A DNA stretch of 64,000 nt from Streptomyces sp. NBC_00536 (GTDB taxonomy: Bacteria; Actinomycetota; Actinomycetes; Streptomycetales; Streptomycetaceae). Positions 29,531 through 39,184 of the stretch are shown one piece after another. Each line of letters begins with the position of its first letter. The stretch's first letter is position 1. The stretch is taken from contig NZ_CP107819.1 of the NCBI RefSeq assembly GCF_036346295.1, forward strand, positions 4,836,001-4,900,000. The letters are read 5' to 3'. A program made the position numbers and the translations under genes. The notes beneath the pieces are model-generated. The model saw nothing but the letters and a program-made list of their open reading frames with translations. It was not told the DNA's origin and searched no databases.

Positions 29531-30070
29531 ATGTCGCGAATCGGCAAGCTCCCCATCCAGGTTCCCGCCGGTGTGGACGTCACCATCGATGGCAGCACGG
29601 TCTCCGTGAAGGGCCCCAAGGGTTCCCTCGCGCACACCGTCGCGTCGCCCATCGGTGTCGTTAAGGGCGAGGACGGTGTCCTCACCGTCACGCGCCCCAA
29701 CGACGAGCGTCAGAACAAGGCCCTGCACGGCCTGTCCCGCACGCTGGTGGCGAACATGATCACCGGCGTGACCACGGGTTACGTGAAGGCGCTCGAAATC
29801 AGCGGTGTCGGTTACCGCGTCGCCGCGAAGGGCTCCAACCTGGAGTTCCAGCTTGGTTACAGCCACCCGATCCTGATCGAGGCGCCCGAGGGCATCTCCT
29901 TCAAGGTCGAGTCGCCCACCAAGTTCACGGTCGAGGGCATCGACAAGCAGAAGGTCGGCGAGGTCGCCGCCAACATCCGCAAGCTGCGGAAGCCCGACCC
30001 GTACAAGGCCAAGGGTGTCAAGTACGCCGGCGAAGTCATCCGCCGCAAGGTCGGAAAGGCTGGTAAGTAG
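29531..30070 (+). CDS. rplF: 50S ribosomal protein L6
   Basis: L6 (179 aa) binds near the sarcin-ricin loop. [38 protein letters not shown] and the C-terminal [16 protein letters not shown] with RRKVGKAGK identify it. Two nucleotides separate it from rplR. Confidence 0.98.
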   Translation: MSRIGKLPIQVPAGVDVTIDGSTVSVKGPKGSLAHTVASPIGVVKGEDGVLTVTRPNDERQNKALHGLSRTLVANMITGVTTGYVKALEISGVGYRVAAKGSNLEFQLGYSHPILIEAPEGISFKVESPTKFTVEGIDKQKVGEVAANIRKLRKPDPYKAKGVKYAGEVIRRKVGKAGK

Positions 30071-30072
30071 CC

Positions 30073-30456
30073 ATGGCATACGGTGTGAAGATCGCCAAGG
30101 GCGACGCGTACAAGCGCGCTGCCAAGGCTCGCCGCCACATCCGCATCCGCAAGAACGTCTCGGGTACGGCGGAGCGTCCGCGCCTCGTCGTGACGCGTTC
30201 CAACCGCAACATCGTTGCTCAGGTCATCGACGACCTCCAGGGTCACACCCTGGCGTCTGCGTCGACCCTGGACGCTTCGATCCGCGGTGGCGAAGGCGAC
30301 AAGAGCGCTCAGGCCCAGGCTGTCGGCGCGCTCGTCGCCGAGCGTGCCAAGGCTGCGGGTGTCGAGACCGTCGTGTTCGACCGCGGTGGCAACCGATACG
30401 CCGGGCGCATTGCCGCTCTGGCTGACGCCGCCCGCGAAGCCGGGCTGAAGTTCTAA
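30073..30456 (+). CDS. rplR: 50S ribosomal protein L18
   Basis: L18 (127 aa) carries 5S rRNA into the central protuberance. [19 protein letters not shown] and [23 protein letters not shown] are conserved. A 45-nt spacer with agagaggtaatcc precedes rpsE. Confidence 0.98.
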   Translation: MAYGVKIAKGDAYKRAAKARRHIRIRKNVSGTAERPRLVVTRSNRNIVAQVIDDLQGHTLASASTLDASIRGGEGDKSAQAQAVGALVAERAKAAGVETVVFDRGGNRYAGRIAALADAAREAGLKF

Positions 30457-30501
30457 GCCCCGGTTCCGGGACTAACGGACGTAACAGAGAGAGGTAATCC
30501 A

Positions 30502-31107
30502 ATGGCTGGACCCCAGCGCCGCGGAAGCGGTGCCGGTGGCGGCGAGCGGCGGGACCGGAAGGGTCGCGACGGTGGCCCTGCCGCCGAGAAGACCGCTTAC
30601 GTTGAGCGCGTTGTCGCGATCAACCGCGTCGCCAAGGTTGTCAAGGGTGGTCGCCGCTTCAGCTTCACCGCGCTGGTCGTGGTGGGCGACGGTGACGGCA
30701 CTGTAGGTGTCGGTTACGGCAAGGCCAAGGAAGTTCCCGCGGCCATCGCCAAGGGTGTCGAGGAAGCCAAGAAGTCCTTCTTCAAGGTTCCGCGCATCCA
30801 GGGCACGATCCCTCACCCGATCACGGGCGAGCGTGCCGCGGGCGTCGTGCTCCTGAAGCCGGCTTCCCCCGGTACCGGCGTTATCGCCGGTGGCCCGGTG
30901 CGCGCCGTTCTGGAGTGCGCCGGCGTTCACGACATCCTGTCGAAGTCGCTCGGTTCTTCGAACGCGATCAACATCGTGCACGCGACGGTTGCGGCCCTCA
31001 AGGGTCTGCAGCGTCCCGAGGAGATCGCGGCTCGCCGTGGTCTTCCGCTGGAGGACGTTGCCCCGGCGGCGCTCCTTCGTGCACGTGCTGCGGGAGCGGG
31101 TGCGTAA
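30502..31107 (+). CDS. rpsE: 30S ribosomal protein S5
   Basis: S5 (201 aa) is a fidelity protein where ram and spectinomycin-resistance changes map. The N-terminus has an extended Gly/Arg-rich tail ([20 protein letters not shown]) before [19 protein letters not shown]. The [11 protein letters not shown] loop, the spectinomycin region, looks wild-type. The stop overlaps the rpmD ATG (TAATG). Confidence 0.98.
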   Translation: MAGPQRRGSGAGGGERRDRKGRDGGPAAEKTAYVERVVAINRVAKVVKGGRRFSFTALVVVGDGDGTVGVGYGKAKEVPAAIAKGVEEAKKSFFKVPRIQGTIPHPITGERAAGVVLLKPASPGTGVIAGGPVRAVLECAGVHDILSKSLGSSNAINIVHATVAALKGLQRPEEIAARRGLPLEDVAPAALLRARAAGAGA

Positions 31108-31289
31108 TGGCCCGTCTCAAGATCACGCAGACGAAGTCGTACATCGGCAGCAAGCAGAACCACCGCGACACTCTGCGTTCGCTCGGGCTCAAGCGCCTGA
31201 ACGACGTGGTCGTCAAGGAGGACCGCCCCGAGTTCCGCGGAATGGTGCAGACCGTCCGCCACCTCGTGACGGTTGAGGAGGTTGACTAA
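31107..31289 (+). CDS. rpmD: 50S ribosomal protein L30
   Basis: L30 (60 aa): [20 protein letters not shown], then [15 protein letters not shown] and [11 protein letters not shown], a normal compact sequence. ATG 31107 overlaps the rpsE stop; rplO starts one base after its TAA. Confidence 0.97.
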   Translation: MARLKITQTKSYIGSKQNHRDTLRSLGLKRLNDVVVKEDRPEFRGMVQTVRHLVTVEEVD

Positions 31290-31290
31290 C

Positions 31291-31746
31291 ATGGCTGAGA
31301 ACAGCCCGCTGAAGGCCCACAACCTCCGTCCCGCCCCCGGTGCCAAGACCGCGAAGACCCGTGTCGGTCGTGGTGAGGCGTCGAAGGGTAAGACGGCTGG
31401 TCGTGGTACGAAGGGCCAGAAGGCCCGCTACCAGATCCCGGTGCGCTTCGAGGGTGGGCAGATGCCCCTCCACATGCGTCTGCCGAAGCTCAAGGGCTTC
31501 AAGAACCCGTTCCGCACCGAGTTCCAGGTCGTGAACCTGGACAAGCTCGGCGCTCTCTACCCCGAGGGTGGAGAGGTCACGGTGGCCGACCTGGTCGCCA
31601 AGGGCGCGGTTCGCAAGAACAGCCTCGTCAAGGTCCTCGGACAGGGCGAGATCTCCGTGGCGCTGCAGGTTTCGGTTGACGCCGTTTCCAGCTCCGCCAA
31701 GGAGAAGATTGCCGCTGCCGGCGGCACCGTCACCGAGCTCGTCTAA
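31291..31746 (+). CDS. rplO: 50S ribosomal protein L15
   Basis: L15 (151 aa) is a late-assembly protein. ATG 31291 ([19 protein letters not shown]) matches Streptomyces length. The Gly-rich [20 protein letters not shown] arm and [18 protein letters not shown] are conserved. A strong hairpin and a 186-nt gap separate it from secY, so readthrough or a second promoter must supply secY. Confidence 0.97.
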   Translation: MAENSPLKAHNLRPAPGAKTAKTRVGRGEASKGKTAGRGTKGQKARYQIPVRFEGGQMPLHMRLPKLKGFKNPFRTEFQVVNLDKLGALYPEGGEVTVADLVAKGAVRKNSLVKVLGQGEISVALQVSVDAVSSSAKEKIAAAGGTVTELV

Positions 31747-31778
31747 GACGAACCCAGTGATTTATAGCTAGAAACCCG

Positions 31779-31812
31779 ACCGGGGATGCCTCACATATGG
31801 GGCATCCCCGGT
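31779..31812 (+). terminator. Hairpin between rplO and secY
   Basis: Perfect 12-bp arms, accggggatgcc (31779-31790) and ggcatccccggt (31801-31812), with a tcacatatgg loop; no U-tract. Could be a partial terminator (attenuator) lowering expression of secY-adk-map relative to ribosomal genes, or an RNA processing site. Confidence 0.6.
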
Positions 31813-31932
31813 TGGTCGTTCCTAGGCGGGCCTTCTCGCCGGTATGGTGGCCTGCACCTTTGCTTTGTCTTATTCGTCGATCCCTCAGACCGTCACCTCT
31901 GACGCAGTAGCGCGGGGGTCGCAGGAGGCACC

Positions 31933-33246
31933 GTGCTCACCGCGTTCGCCCGGGCGTTCAAGACGCCCGACCTGCGCAAGAAGCTGCTCTTCACGCTCGG
32001 CATCATCATGCTGTTCCGGCTCGGGTCCCACATCCCGGTACCCGGCGTGAGCTACAAGAACGTTCAGATCTGTGTCGACTCGATGGGCAGCAGCAACAGC
32101 CTCTTCGGGCTCGTCAACATGTTCAGCGGCGGTGCGCTGCTGCAGATCACGATCTTCGCGCTCGGCATCATGCCGTACATCACGGCGAGCATCATCCTGC
32201 AGCTGCTGACCGTGGTCATCCCGAAGCTGGAGAACCTCAAAAAAGAGGGTTCGTCCGGCACGGCGAGGATCACTCAGTACACGCGCTATCTGACGGTCGC
32301 GCTCGCGATCCTCCAAGGCACCGGCCTCGTCGCCACCGCCAAGAGCGGCGCCCTGTTCCAGGGCTGCCAGGTCGCCAGCAAGATCGTCCCGGACCGCTCG
32401 ATCTTCACCATGGTCACCATGGTCATCACCATGACCGCCGGTACCTGTGTCGTCATGTGGCTCGGTGAGCTCGTCACCGACCGCGGCATCGGCAACGGCA
32501 TGTCGATCCTCATGTTCATCTCGATCGCCGCCGGCTTCGTCAGCGCCCTGTGGACCATCAAGCTCCAGGGCAAGATCGCCGGTGGCTGGGTCGAGTTCGG
32601 TGTGGTCATCCTGGTGGGTCTCGCGATGGTGGCCCTCGTGGTCTTCGTCGAACAGGCCCAGCGCCGGATCCCCGTGCAGTACGCGAAGCGCATGATCGGT
32701 CGTCGCGCCTACGGCGGGACCTCGACCTACATCCCGCTCAAGGTGAACCAGGCGGGCGTCATCCCCGTCATCTTCGCCTCGTCGCTGCTCTACATCCCGG
32801 CCCTGATCGTGCAGTTCAGCGGCTCGAAGGCGGCCTGGGCCACCTGGATCCAGCAGCACTTCGTCAAGGGCGACCACCCGTACTACATCGCTGCCTACTT
32901 CCTCCTGATCGTGTTCTTCGCCTTCTTCTATGTGGCGATCTCGTTCAACCCCGAGGAAGTTGCAGACAACATGAAGAAGTATGGTGGCTTCATCCCGGGT
33001 ATCCGGGCAGGCCGACCTACTGCCGAGTACCTGAGCTACGTGCTCAACCGGATCACCTGGCCGGGGTCGCTGTACCTGGGACTCATCGCTCTTGTGCCGA
33101 CGATGGCGTTGGCGGGCTTCGGCGCGAACCAGAACTTCCCGTTCGGCGGGACGAGCATCCTGATCATCGTGGGTGTGGGTCTGGAGACCGTGAAGCAGAT
33201 CGAGAGCCAGCTCCAGCAGCGCAATTACGAAGGGTTCCTCCGCTGA
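31933..33246 (+). CDS. secY: Preprotein translocase subunit SecY
   Basis: SecY (437 aa) is the membrane channel of the Sec pathway with SecE and SecG. GTG start at 31933 after gcaggagg. Ten hydrophobic segments can be followed; landmarks are FRLGSHIPVPGV in the first helix/plug area, IMPYITASIILQLLTVVIP, and the cytoplasmic loop with IRAGRPTAEYLSYVLNRITW. The TGA overlaps the adk ATG by one base. Confidence 0.98.
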   Translation: MLTAFARAFKTPDLRKKLLFTLGIIMLFRLGSHIPVPGVSYKNVQICVDSMGSSNSLFGLVNMFSGGALLQITIFALGIMPYITASIILQLLTVVIPKLENLKKEGSSGTARITQYTRYLTVALAILQGTGLVATAKSGALFQGCQVASKIVPDRSIFTMVTMVITMTAGTCVVMWLGELVTDRGIGNGMSILMFISIAAGFVSALWTIKLQGKIAGGWVEFGVVILVGLAMVALVVFVEQAQRRIPVQYAKRMIGRRAYGGTSTYIPLKVNQAGVIPVIFASSLLYIPALIVQFSGSKAAWATWIQQHFVKGDHPYYIAAYFLLIVFFAFFYVAISFNPEEVADNMKKYGGFIPGIRAGRPTAEYLSYVLNRITWPGSLYLGLIALVPTMALAGFGANQNFPFGGTSILIIVGVGLETVKQIESQLQQRNYEGFLR

Positions 33247-33893
33247 TGCGTATCGTCCTCGTCGGACCTCCTGGTGCGGGCAAGGGAACGCAGGCAACCG
33301 TGCTTGCCGAGACCCTTTCCATCCCGCACATCTCCACGGGCGACCTGTTCCGCGCGAACATCAGCCAGAAGACCGAGCTGGGCCAGCGTGCGCAGTCCTA
33401 CATGAAGAAGGGTGACCTGGTCCCCGACCAGGTCACGATCGACATGGCCAAGGACCGCATGGAGCAGCCGGACGCCGAGAACGGCTTCCTGCTCGACGGC
33501 TTCCCGCGCAACGTCTCCCAGGCAGAGGCGCTGGACGAGATCCTCAAGGCCCAGGGCATCAAGCTCGACGCCGTCCTCGACCTGGAGGTCGAGGAGGACG
33601 AGGTCGTCAAGCGGATCGCGGGGCGGCGCACCTGCCGCAACGACAACAAGCACATCTTCCACGTCGACTACGCCCCGCCGAAGGTCGAGGGCGTGTGCGA
33701 CGTGTGCGGTGGCGAGCTCTACCTGCGTGACGACGACTCCGAGGCCACGGTGCGCAACCGCCTCGACGTCTACCACACGCAGACCGAGCCGATCATCGAC
33801 TTCTACAAGGCCCAGGGCCTGCTCGTGACGATCCCCGCCCTCGGCGAGGTCAAGGACGTCACGCAGCGCGCGATGGACGCCCTGAAGAAGTAG
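33246..33893 (+). CDS. adk: Adenylate kinase
   Basis: Adk (215 aa) converts ATP + AMP to 2 ADP. P-loop GPPGAGKGT at residues 7-15, AMP-site STGDLFRANI, GFLLDGFPRN, and a long LID. The LID reads RRTCRND...CDVC: the usual Cys4 or Cys3Asp zinc site has Cys, Asp (third after the first Cys), Cys and Cys, so a Cys3Asp site with unusual order is possible. ATG overlaps the secY stop by one base; the secY-adk pair is classical. Confidence 0.98.
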   Translation: MRIVLVGPPGAGKGTQATVLAETLSIPHISTGDLFRANISQKTELGQRAQSYMKKGDLVPDQVTIDMAKDRMEQPDAENGFLLDGFPRNVSQAEALDEILKAQGIKLDAVLDLEVEEDEVVKRIAGRRTCRNDNKHIFHVDYAPPKVEGVCDVCGGELYLRDDDSEATVRNRLDVYHTQTEPIIDFYKAQGLLVTIPALGEVKDVTQRAMDALKK

Positions 33894-33908
33894 CTCTCCC
33901 TGTTTGCC

Positions 33909-33949
33909 GTACCGGCCGCGGTGTCCCTTCGGGGGCGCCGCGGCCGTAC
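33909..33949 (+). terminator. Hairpin between adk and map
   Basis: gtaccggccgcgg (33909-33921) pairs with ccgcggccgtac (33938-33949) with one bulged base. No U-tract; may terminate part of the transcripts after adk. Confidence 0.5.
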
Positions 33950-33987
33950 TGTTGTAAGACCCGAACCGAAGGTGGAAGGCACGTCCT

Positions 33988-34839
33988 ATGGTGCAGCTGA
34001 AGACCCCCGAGCAGATCGCGAAGATGCGGGAGGCCGGACTGGTCGTCGCCGCCATTCACGCCGCCACCCGTGAGGCGGCCGTGCCGGGCGCCACGACGCG
34101 GGACCTGGACATGGTCGCGCGCAAGGTGATCGCCGACGCCGGAGCGAAGTCGAACTTCCTCGGCTACGGCGGGTTCCCCGCGACCATCTGCACCTCGGTC
34201 AACGAGGTCGTCGTCCACGGCATCCCGGACGACAAGACCGTCCTCAAGGACGGCGACATCATCTCGATCGACGCGGGCGCGATCATCGACGGCTGGCACG
34301 GCGACGCCGCCTACACGGCCTTCGTGGGCACTGGGCACGCGCCTGAGCTGGTGGAGCTGTCCCGGGTGACCGAGGAGTCCATGTGGGCGGGGATCGCCGC
34401 CATGAAGCTCGGCAACCGCCTCGTGGACATCTCCAAGGCGATCGAGACCTACATCAAGCGCCAGCCGCGTCCGACCACCGGTGAGCACAGCCTCGGCAAG
34501 TTCGGGATCATCGAGGACTACGGCGGCCACGGCATCGGGTCCGAGATGCACATGGACCCCCACCTGCTGAACTACGTCTCGCGCAAGCGCGGCAAGGGCA
34601 TCAAGCTGGTCCCGGGCGTCTGCCTGGCGATCGAGCCCATGGTCTCCCTGGGCACCGCCCAGACGGAGGTCCTGGCGGACGACTGGACCGTCATCACGAC
34701 CGACGGCACCTGGTCCTCCCACTGGGAGCACTCCATCGCCCTGACCGAGGCCGGGCCCATCGTCCTGACCTCGCCGGACTGTGGGAAGGCGAAGCTGGCG
34801 GAGTACGGGGTCACCACGGCTCCGGACCCCCTCGGTTAA
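33988..34839 (+). CDS. map: Methionine aminopeptidase, type I
   Basis: A 283-aa enzyme removing the initiator Met from new proteins. Metal ligands are in place: Asp in SIDAGAIIDGWHGDAA (two Asp), His in GHGIGSEMH, Glu in LAIEPM and Glu in HWEHSIALTE. ATG 33988 after ggtggaaggcac. Third member of the secY-adk-map set. Confidence 0.97.
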   Translation: MVQLKTPEQIAKMREAGLVVAAIHAATREAAVPGATTRDLDMVARKVIADAGAKSNFLGYGGFPATICTSVNEVVVHGIPDDKTVLKDGDIISIDAGAIIDGWHGDAAYTAFVGTGHAPELVELSRVTEESMWAGIAAMKLGNRLVDISKAIETYIKRQPRPTTGEHSLGKFGIIEDYGGHGIGSEMHMDPHLLNYVSRKRGKGIKLVPGVCLAIEPMVSLGTAQTEVLADDWTVITTDGTWSSHWEHSIALTEAGPIVLTSPDCGKAKLAEYGVTTAPDPLG

Positions 34840-34869
34840 TGATCTAGACTACGGGGCAAACTTTCCGGA

Positions 34870-34899
34870 TTCGTCTTTCTGGGTGCCCTGACGTAGACT
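34870..34899 (+). promoter_or_regulatory. Candidate promoter of infA-rpmJ-rpsM-rpsK
   Basis: ttcgtc (34870-34875), 18-bp spacer, tagact (34894-34899). The -10 is good; the -35 deviates from TTGAC. The 143-nt gap upstream of infA makes a promoter plausible. Confidence 0.45.
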
Positions 34900-34982
34900 G
34901 ACTCGTCGGCTCTCGTGCACTTCCATGCCTGCATGGGCATGGGCGCGAGGCCGATCAAGGTAGCCGATTCGAAAGGCGAAGC

Positions 34983-35204
34983 GTGGCCAAGAAGCAAGGT
35001 GCCATCGAAATCGAGGGCACCGTGATCGAGTCCCTCCCGAACGCCATGTTCAAGGTGGAACTCCAGAACGGTCACAAGGTCCTCGCGCACATCAGCGGCA
35101 AGATGCGCATGCACTACATCCGCATCCTCCCTGATGACCGGGTTGTCGTGGAGCTCTCTCCGTACGACCTGACGCGTGGCCGGATCGTCTACCGATACAA
35201 GTAG
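34983..35204 (+). CDS. infA: Translation initiation factor IF-1
   Basis: IF-1 (73 aa) blocks the 30S A site during initiation. OB-fold sequence [20 protein letters not shown] and [23 protein letters not shown], read in parts, with the end [13 protein letters not shown] start at 34983 after aaaggcgaagc. Heads the alpha part of the cluster, before rpmJ. Confidence 0.98.
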   Translation: MAKKQGAIEIEGTVIESLPNAMFKVELQNGHKVLAHISGKMRMHYIRILPDDRVVVELSPYDLTRGRIVYRYK

Positions 35205-35277
35205 ATCTTGTCCTCACTCCTGCCTGGGCATCCGTCCCGGTGCGGGTGGTGGCACTGACCCGGAGAACCTCACCAAC

Positions 35278-35391
35278 ATGAAGGTCAAGCCGAGCGTCAA
35301 GAAGATCTGCGACAAGTGCAAGGTGATCCGCCGTCACGGTCGGGTCATGGTCATCTGCGACAACCTGCGCCACAAGCAGCGCCAGGGCTGA
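35278..35391 (+). CDS. rpmJ: 50S ribosomal protein L36, zinc-binding
   Basis: L36 (37 aa): [20 protein letters not shown] then [13 protein letters not shown]. The zinc ligands Cys, Cys, Cys, His (CDKC, ICDN, RHKQ) are all present, so this is the zinc-containing form. 73 nt after infA; a 200-nt gap precedes rpsM. Confidence 0.97.
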   Translation: MKVKPSVKKICDKCKVIRRHGRVMVICDNLRHKQRQG

Positions 35392-35591
35392 CGCACGCCG
35401 ACCGACCTGCACTACGCAGTTCTTCGCGCGACGTAAGAAAACGTACATACGCAGAACCCGCCTAGCCCTGACCAGGGCCGGCGGCACCTCCGGCGGGGGC
35501 CGGGGACCCGGACGTACCACCACCCAACAGGTGTGGTCGGCGGCCGGGGTTCGGTTCTGCTGAAGACCCCCGAACACACAGGAGCCATTGA
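35392..35591 (+). other. rpmJ-rpsM intergenic leader
   Basis: 200 nt of GC-rich sequence with several small inverted repeats (for example gccgg/ccggc around 35480-35500 and accac/gtggt around 35517-35540). Likely a structured 5' leader for rpsM-rpsK; no promoter hexamers are convincing and no ORF is supported. Confidence 0.4.
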
Positions 35592-35972
35592 ATGGCACGC
35601 GTTTCCGGTGTTGACATCCCGCGCGAAAAGCGTGTGGAGATCGCACTTACCTACGTCTTCGGTGTCGGTCGCACCCGGTCCAAGGAAATCCTTGCGGCCA
35701 CCGGTGTGAACCCCGACACCCGCGTTCGTGACCTGGCCGAAGAGGACCTGGTCAAGATCCGCGAGTACGTGGACGCCAACCTCCGCACCGAGGGTGACCT
35801 CCGCCGCGAGATCCAGGCTGACATCCGCCGCAAGGTCGAGATCCAGTGCTACCAGGGTGTCCGCCACCGTCGCGGCCTCCCGGTTCACGGTCAGCGCACC
35901 AGCACGAACGCCCGTACCCGTAAGGGCCCGCGTCGCGCGATCGCCGGTAAGAAGAAGCCGGGCAAGAAGTAG
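35592..35972 (+). CDS. rpsM: 30S ribosomal protein S13
   Basis: S13 (126 aa) makes inter-subunit bridges B1a/B1b and touches the P-site t[23 protein letters not shown], the H2TH region and the conserved [20 protein letters not shown] tail (read in parts) identify it; ends in a lysine-rich [11 protein letters not shown] after aggagccattga. Confidence 0.98.
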   Translation: MARVSGVDIPREKRVEIALTYVFGVGRTRSKEILAATGVNPDTRVRDLAEEDLVKIREYVDANLRTEGDLRREIQADIRRKVEIQCYQGVRHRRGLPVHGQRTSTNARTRKGPRRAIAGKKKPGKK

Positions 35973-36038
35973 TCCTCAGCCGGACGCTTACTCAGCGGTC
36001 TTCGCTGTAGGACCGACCACCTCCCGTAGGAGATATAG

Positions 36039-36443
36039 ATGCCCCCCAAGGGTCGTCAGGGCGCTGCCAAGAAGGTGCGCCGCAAGGAAAAGAAGAACGT
36101 CGCTCATGGGCACGCCCACATCAAGAGCACGTTCAACAACACCATCGTGTCGATCACGGACCCCGCGGGCAACGTGATCTCCTGGGCCTCCGCCGGTCAC
36201 GTCGGCTTCAAGGGCTCGCGCAAGTCCACCCCCTTCGCCGCGCAGATGGCCGCCGAGTCGGCCGCCCGCCGCGCGCAGGAGCACGGCATGCGCAAGGTTG
36301 ACGTCTTCGTCAAGGGTCCGGGCTCCGGCCGCGAGACCGCGATCCGCTCCCTGCAGGCCACTGGCCTGGAGGTCGGCTCGATCCAGGACGTCACCCCCAC
36401 CCCGCACAACGGTTGCCGCCCGCCGAAGCGCCGCCGCGTCTGA
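36039..36443 (+). CDS. rpsK: 30S ribosomal protein S11
   Basis: S11 (134 aa) lies on the platform near the Shine-Dalgarno helix. [34 protein letters not shown] and the C-terminal [17 protein letters not shown] are standard. In most bacteria rpsD follows; here rpoA follows directly, the known Streptomyces arrangement with rpsD elsewhere. Confidence 0.98.
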   Translation: MPPKGRQGAAKKVRRKEKKNVAHGHAHIKSTFNNTIVSITDPAGNVISWASAGHVGFKGSRKSTPFAAQMAAESAARRAQEHGMRKVDVFVKGPGSGRETAIRSLQATGLEVGSIQDVTPTPHNGCRPPKRRRV

Positions 36444-36474
36444 CGCAGCGACGCCTGTGCGTCTTTGAGTGTCC

Positions 36475-36510
36475 GGGCGGTACGAACCCTTCGCGGGGGA
36501 CGTACCGCCC
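36475..36510 (+). terminator. Hairpin between rpsK and rpoA
   Basis: 10-bp arms gggcggtacg (36475-36484) and cgtaccgccc (36501-36510) with a 16-nt loop. No U-tract; likely an attenuator or processing site. A short direct repeat (agtgccagt twice, near 36530-36550) follows. Confidence 0.5.
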
Positions 36511-36591
36511 GTACCCTTGTAGTTCGTAGTGCAGTGCCAGTAGTGCCAGTAGGACGTCAAATAGTGGGCGTCCACGACTGAAGGAACACAC

Positions 36592-37614
36592 ATGCTTATC
36601 GCTCAGCGTCCGTCGCTGACCGAAGAGGTCGTCGACGAGTACCGCTCGCGGTTCGTGATCGAGCCGCTCGAGCCGGGCTTCGGTTACACCCTCGGCAACT
36701 CGCTCCGCCGCACGCTCCTGTCCTCGATCCCGGGTGCCGCTGTCACCAGCATCCGCGTGGACGGCGTCCTGCACGAGTTCACCACCGTGCCGGGTGTCAA
36801 GGAAGACGTCACCGACCTCATCCTCAACATCAAGCAGCTCGTCGTCTCCTCGGAGCACGACGAGCCCGTCGTGATGTACCTGCGCAAGCAGGGTCCCGGC
36901 CTGGTCACCGCCGCCGACATCGCGCCCCCGGCCGGTGTCGAGGTGCACAACCCGGACCTGGTCCTCGCCACGCTCAACGGCAAGGGCAAGCTGGAGATGG
37001 AGCTGACCGTCGAGCGCGGTCGCGGCTACGTCTCCGCCGTCCAGAACAAGCAGGTCGGCCAGGAGATCGGTCGCATCCCGATCGACTCCATCTACAGCCC
37101 CGTGCTGAAGGTCACCTACAAGGTCGAGGCGACCCGAGTCGAGCAGCGCACCGACTTCGACAAGCTCATCGTCGACGTCGAGACCAAGCAGGCCATGCGC
37201 CCGCGCGACGCCATGGCGTCCGCCGGCAAGACCCTGGTCGAGCTGTTCGGTCTGGCCCGCGAGCTCAACATCGACGCCGAGGGCATCGACATGGGCCCCT
37301 CGCCGACGGACGCGGCCCTGGCCGCCGATCTGGCGCTGCCGATCGAGGAGCTTGAGCTCACGGTCCGCTCGTACAACTGCCTCAAGCGCGAGGGCATCCA
37401 CTCGGTGGGCGAGCTGGTGGCCCGCTCCGAGGCGGACCTGCTCGACATCCGCAACTTCGGTGCGAAGTCGATCGACGAGGTCAAGGCGAAGCTCGCCGGC
37501 ATGGGCCTGGCCCTCAAGGACAGCCCGCCCGGATTCGACCCGACCGCTGCCGCCGACGCCTTTGGCGCCGACGACGACGCGGACGCCGGTTTCGTCGAGA
37601 CCGAGCAGTACTAA
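36592..37614 (+). CDS. rpoA: RNA polymerase subunit alpha
   Basis: Alpha (340 aa) dimerises to nucleate RNA polymerase assembly and binds activators and UP elements. N-terminal domain: [28 protein letters not shown] read in parts; alpha-CTD (about 245-310) has [19 protein letters not shown] and the [11 protein letters not shown] motif. The acidic tail [14 protein letters not shown] is typical of Streptomyces. Lies between rpsK and rplQ. Confidence 0.98.
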   Translation: MLIAQRPSLTEEVVDEYRSRFVIEPLEPGFGYTLGNSLRRTLLSSIPGAAVTSIRVDGVLHEFTTVPGVKEDVTDLILNIKQLVVSSEHDEPVVMYLRKQGPGLVTAADIAPPAGVEVHNPDLVLATLNGKGKLEMELTVERGRGYVSAVQNKQVGQEIGRIPIDSIYSPVLKVTYKVEATRVEQRTDFDKLIVDVETKQAMRPRDAMASAGKTLVELFGLARELNIDAEGIDMGPSPTDAALAADLALPIEELELTVRSYNCLKREGIHSVGELVARSEADLLDIRNFGAKSIDEVKAKLAGMGLALKDSPPGFDPTAAADAFGADDDADAGFVETEQY

Positions 37615-37621
37615 GAACTTT

Positions 37622-37641
37622 CCCGGGGCATCCGCCCCGGG
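37622..37641 (+). terminator. Hairpin between rpoA and rplQ
   Basis: cccggggc (37622-37629), ATCC loop, gccccggg (37634-37641). A compact GC-only stem without a U-tract, possibly modulating rpoA versus rplQ. Confidence 0.45.
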
Positions 37642-37694
37642 GGAACTGACACCGGTACCTGACACGGCCGGTGCAGATATGAAGGAGTAAGACC

Positions 37695-38162
37695 ATGCCG
37701 CGTCCCGCAAAGGGTGCCCGTCTGGGCGGCAGCGCCGCGCACGAGAAGCACCTCCTCGCGAACCTCGCGAAGGCGCTCTTCGAGCACGGCCGCATCACCA
37801 CCACCGAGGCCAAGGCCCGCCGCCTGCGTCCCTACGCCGAGCGTCTGGTCACCAAGGCCAAGAAGGGCGACATCCACAACCGTCGCCTGGTGCTGCAGAC
37901 GATCACGGACAAGAGCATCGTGCACACGCTCTTCACCGAGATCGCCCCGCGCTACGAAAACCGCCCCGGTGGTTACACGCGCATCACCAAGATCGGCAAC
38001 CGTCGTGGCGACAACGCCCCGATGGCGGTCATCGAGCTGGTCGAGGCCCTGACCGTGGCGCAGGTCGCCACCGGTGAGGCCGAGGCTGCCACCAAGCGCG
38101 CCGCGAAGGACGCCGAGGCTGTCGCCGAGGCTCCCGCCGCCGAGGAGACCAAGGAGGCCTGA
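37695..38162 (+). CDS. rplQ: 50S ribosomal protein L17
   Basis: L17 (155 aa). [26 protein letters not shown], read in parts, and [19 protein letters not shown] are conserved. After about residue 120 there is an Ala/Glu/Lys-rich tail ([20 protein letters not shown]) not found in E. coli but common in actinobacteria. Last gene of the ribosomal supercluster, followed by a strong terminator. Confidence 0.98.
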   Translation: MPRPAKGARLGGSAAHEKHLLANLAKALFEHGRITTTEAKARRLRPYAERLVTKAKKGDIHNRRLVLQTITDKSIVHTLFTEIAPRYENRPGGYTRITKIGNRRGDNAPMAVIELVEALTVAQVATGEAEAATKRAAKDAEAVAEAPAAEETKEA

Positions 38163-38194
38163 TCCTCCGGGATCTCGCTTGCTTGATCGGCTCT

Positions 38195-38229
38195 GAACGG
38201 GCCCGCCCCTTCCGGGGGCGGGCCCGTTC
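38195..38229 (+). terminator. Terminator of the alpha operon
   Basis: Perfect 15-bp arms gaacgggcccgcccc (38195-38209) and ggggcgggcccgttc (38215-38229), followed by tgc. Strong end point for the ribosomal supercluster. Confidence 0.88.
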
Positions 38230-38264
38230 TGCATTGCAGGGCTTCTGAGGAGAGGATCGGTCAC

Positions 38265-39116
38265 GTGAGTGACGAGGTGGACCCCGGACACGTCCGGGTG
38301 CGGCTGGACCTGTCGTACGACGGCAAGGACTTCTCCGGCTGGGCGAAGCAGCGGACGCTGCGGACCGTGCAGGGCGAGCTGGAGTCGGCCCTGGCGACCG
38401 TCATGCGGCTGCCCGGGCCGGTCGAGCTGACGGTGGCCGGGCGTACGGACGCGGGCGTGCACGCGCGCGGACAGGTCGCCCAGTTCGACGTGGCCGACGA
38501 GGTGTGGGCCGAGCACCACGACAAGCTGCTGCGGCGGCTCGCGGGGCGGCTGCCGCACGACATCCGGGTGTGGAAGGTGGCCGAGGCCCCCGCCGGGTTC
38601 AACGCGCGCTTCTCGGCGATCTGGCGCCGGTACGCCTACCGCGTGGGCGACCACACGGCCGGGGTGGACCCGCTGCGCCGCGGGCACGTGCTGTGGCACT
38701 CCTGGCCGCTGGACGTGGACGCCATGAACGAGGCCTCGAAGCCGCTGCTCGGCGAGCACGACTTCGCCGCGTACTGCAAGAAGCGTGAGGGCGCGACGAC
38801 CATCCGTACGCTCCAGCAGCTCAGCTGGGTGCGGGACGCGGAGGGGATCATCACCGCGACCGTGCGCGCCGACGCCTTCTGCCACAACATGGTGCGTTCG
38901 CTGGTGGGGGCGCTGCTGCACGTCGGCGACGGGCACCGGCCGGTGGAGTGGCCCGGGAAGGTGCTGGGGGCCGCGGTGCGCGATTCCTCCGTGCACGTCG
39001 TACGGCCGCACGGGCTGACCCTCGAAGAGGTCGGCTACCCGGCGGACGAGCTGCTCGCCGCGCGGAGCAAGGAGGCGCGGAACATGCGGACGCTGCCCGG
39101 GGCGGGCTGCTGCTGA
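38265..39116 (+). CDS. truA: tRNA pseudouridine synthase A
   Basis: TruA (283 aa) makes pseudouridine at positions 38-40 of tRNA anticodon arms. Catalytic Asp62 lies in [12 protein letters not shown]; other landmarks are [12 protein letters not shown] at the start and [18 protein letters not shown] near the end. GTG start at 38265. Ends in an unusual GAGCCC. Stands just after rplQ, the usual Streptomyces neighbour. Confidence 0.97.
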   Translation: MSDEVDPGHVRVRLDLSYDGKDFSGWAKQRTLRTVQGELESALATVMRLPGPVELTVAGRTDAGVHARGQVAQFDVADEVWAEHHDKLLRRLAGRLPHDIRVWKVAEAPAGFNARFSAIWRRYAYRVGDHTAGVDPLRRGHVLWHSWPLDVDAMNEASKPLLGEHDFAAYCKKREGATTIRTLQQLSWVRDAEGIITATVRADAFCHNMVRSLVGALLHVGDGHRPVEWPGKVLGAAVRDSSVHVVRPHGLTLEEVGYPADELLAARSKEARNMRTLPGAGCC

Positions 39117-39184
39117 TCCGCCTGCTGCTGATCCGTTGGGGCGGAACGTAACCCGTTTGGGCGGAACGAGGGCGGACCGGGACA

